A stretch of DNA of 8,299 bases from Acidobacteriota bacterium (GTDB lineage: Bacteria > Acidobacteriota > Vicinamibacteria > Vicinamibacterales > 2-12-FULL-66-21). Position numbers and translations under genes: made by a program. Shown here one piece after another: positions 7,667 to 8,299 of this stretch. The notes under the pieces are model-generated. The model did no database searches. It saw only the letters and a list, made by a program, of their open reading frames with translations, and was not told where the DNA came from. Position 1 is the first letter of the stretch, and each line of letters starts with the position of its first letter. Location: NCBI GenBank assembly GCA_020200195.1, contig JAIVJE010000044.1, forward strand, positions 1 to 8,299, in the 5' to 3' direction.

Positions 7667-8299
7667 ATGGCCACGCTGCAGACGCAGGAGCTGACGAAGT
7701 CATTCGGCGGGCGCACGGTCGTCAAAGGGGTCAACCTCGAGGTGGCCTCCGCCGAGATTGTCGGGCTGCTCGGTCCCAACGGCGCTGGTAAGACCACCAC
7801 GTTCTCGATGGTCGTTGGCCTGACGGCGCCCGACAGCGGGCGTGTGGTGCTCGACGGCGCGGACGTCACCGACGATCCAATGTACGTGCGCGCGCGGAAG
7901 GGCATCGGGTACCTCCCGCAGGAGCCTTCGATCTTCCGCGGGCTCACGGTGGAGCAGAACATCCTGGCGATCCTGGAGACCCTCGACCTCGACGGCGCTG
8001 GACGCCGCGCACGGCTGCGCGAGCTGCTCGGCGAGCTGGGGCTGACACCGCTTGCCAAGGCGCCGGCCTATACGCTCTCTGGCGGTGAGCGCCGGCGTGT
8101 GGAGATTACCCGCGCGCTCGTGGTCTCGCCGCTGTTCATCCTGCTCGACGAGCCGTTCGCCGGCATCGATCCCATCGCGGTCACCGACATCCAGAAGATC
8201 GTTTTCCATCTCAAAGCCCGCGGGATTGGCGTTCTGGTCACCGACCACAACGTCCGGGAAACCCTCCGGATCACCGACCGCGCCTACATCGTCCACGAC
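7667..8299 (+). CDS. lptB: LPS export ABC transporter ATP-binding protein (3' partial)
   Basis: LptB is the cytoplasmic ATPase that, as a dimer with LptF and LptG, extracts LPS from the inner membrane and pushes it along LptC/LptA. The window holds 211 codons and cuts off roughly the last 30 residues (E. coli LptB is 241). The motifs are intact: Walker A GPNGAGKTT (residues 36-44), Q-loop Gln85 in YLPQEPSIFRGLTV, signature LSGGERRR (137-144), Walker B FILLDEPFAGIDP with Asp161 and Glu162, and switch His194 in TDHNVRETL. PQEPSIF, FAGIDP and DHNVRETL are the pattern of LptB rather than of the related branched-chain amino-acid ATPases. The ATG follows the upstream TGA with no gap (TGAATG), suggesting translational coupling. 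lptF and lptG are not in the window. Confidence 0.96.
   Translation, partial: MATLQTQELTKSFGGRTVVKGVNLEVASAEIVGLLGPNGAGKTTTFSMVVGLTAPDSGRVVLDGADVTDDPMYVRARKGIGYLPQEPSIFRGLTVEQNILAILETLDLDGAGRRARLRELLGELGLTPLAKAPAYTLSGGERRRVEITRALVVSPLFILLDEPFAGIDPIAVTDIQKIVFHLKARGIGVLVTDHNVRETLRITDRAYIVHD

Noticed and set aside
7700..8296. Minus-strand open frame of about 198 codons opposite lptB
   Set aside because: It overlaps a textbook ABC ATPase on the + strand, whose motifs fix the coding frame.

Overview
The window is compact, high-GC bacterial chromosome with every gene on the + strand: dnaE (5' end outside the window) - accA - recJ - a large lptC/lptA-like gene - lptB (3' end outside the window). 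LPS-transport genes mark a diderm. The high GC, the very long LptC/OstA-type protein and the gene order suggest an Acidobacteriota-like lineage, possibly Vicinamibacteria. That placement is from memory of such genomes and is not proven by the window.

Bases 2-2676 encode the replicative DNA polymerase III alpha subunit, but the reading frame breaks near 1322-1327. The upstream frame carries the three catalytic aspartates and closes at 1375. The downstream frame carries the rest of the fingers, the HhH region, a beta-clamp motif and the OB fold. About 19 bases appear to be missing at the junction, including the codons for a conserved LRRAM-type segment. Bases 2685-3683 encode the acetyl-CoA carboxylase carboxyltransferase alpha subunit. 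Bases 3693-5408 encode the RecJ single-strand exonuclease.

The only sizeable gap is 5409-5482. It holds a striking heptamer repeat (unit TCAGCYN) in inverted arrangement that can fold into a hairpin just before the next start codon. Bases 5483-7666 encode a 727-residue membrane-anchored protein. It looks like LptC followed by additional OstA-like beta repeats and a C-terminal LptA-like region, so it may be a one-polypeptide periplasmic bridge for LPS. Its stop codon abuts the ATG of lptB at 7667, which encodes the cytoplasmic ATPase of the same exporter.

Spacings of 0, 8, 9 and 74 bases on one strand suggest a single transcription unit joining replication (dnaE), fatty-acid synthesis (accA), DNA repair (recJ) and outer-membrane LPS export (lpt). 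No RNA gene, CRISPR array, transposase, phage gene or convincing terminator was seen. I found no wholly new system. The most notable items are the broken dnaE frame, the oversized LptC/LptA protein and the inverted heptamer repeat.
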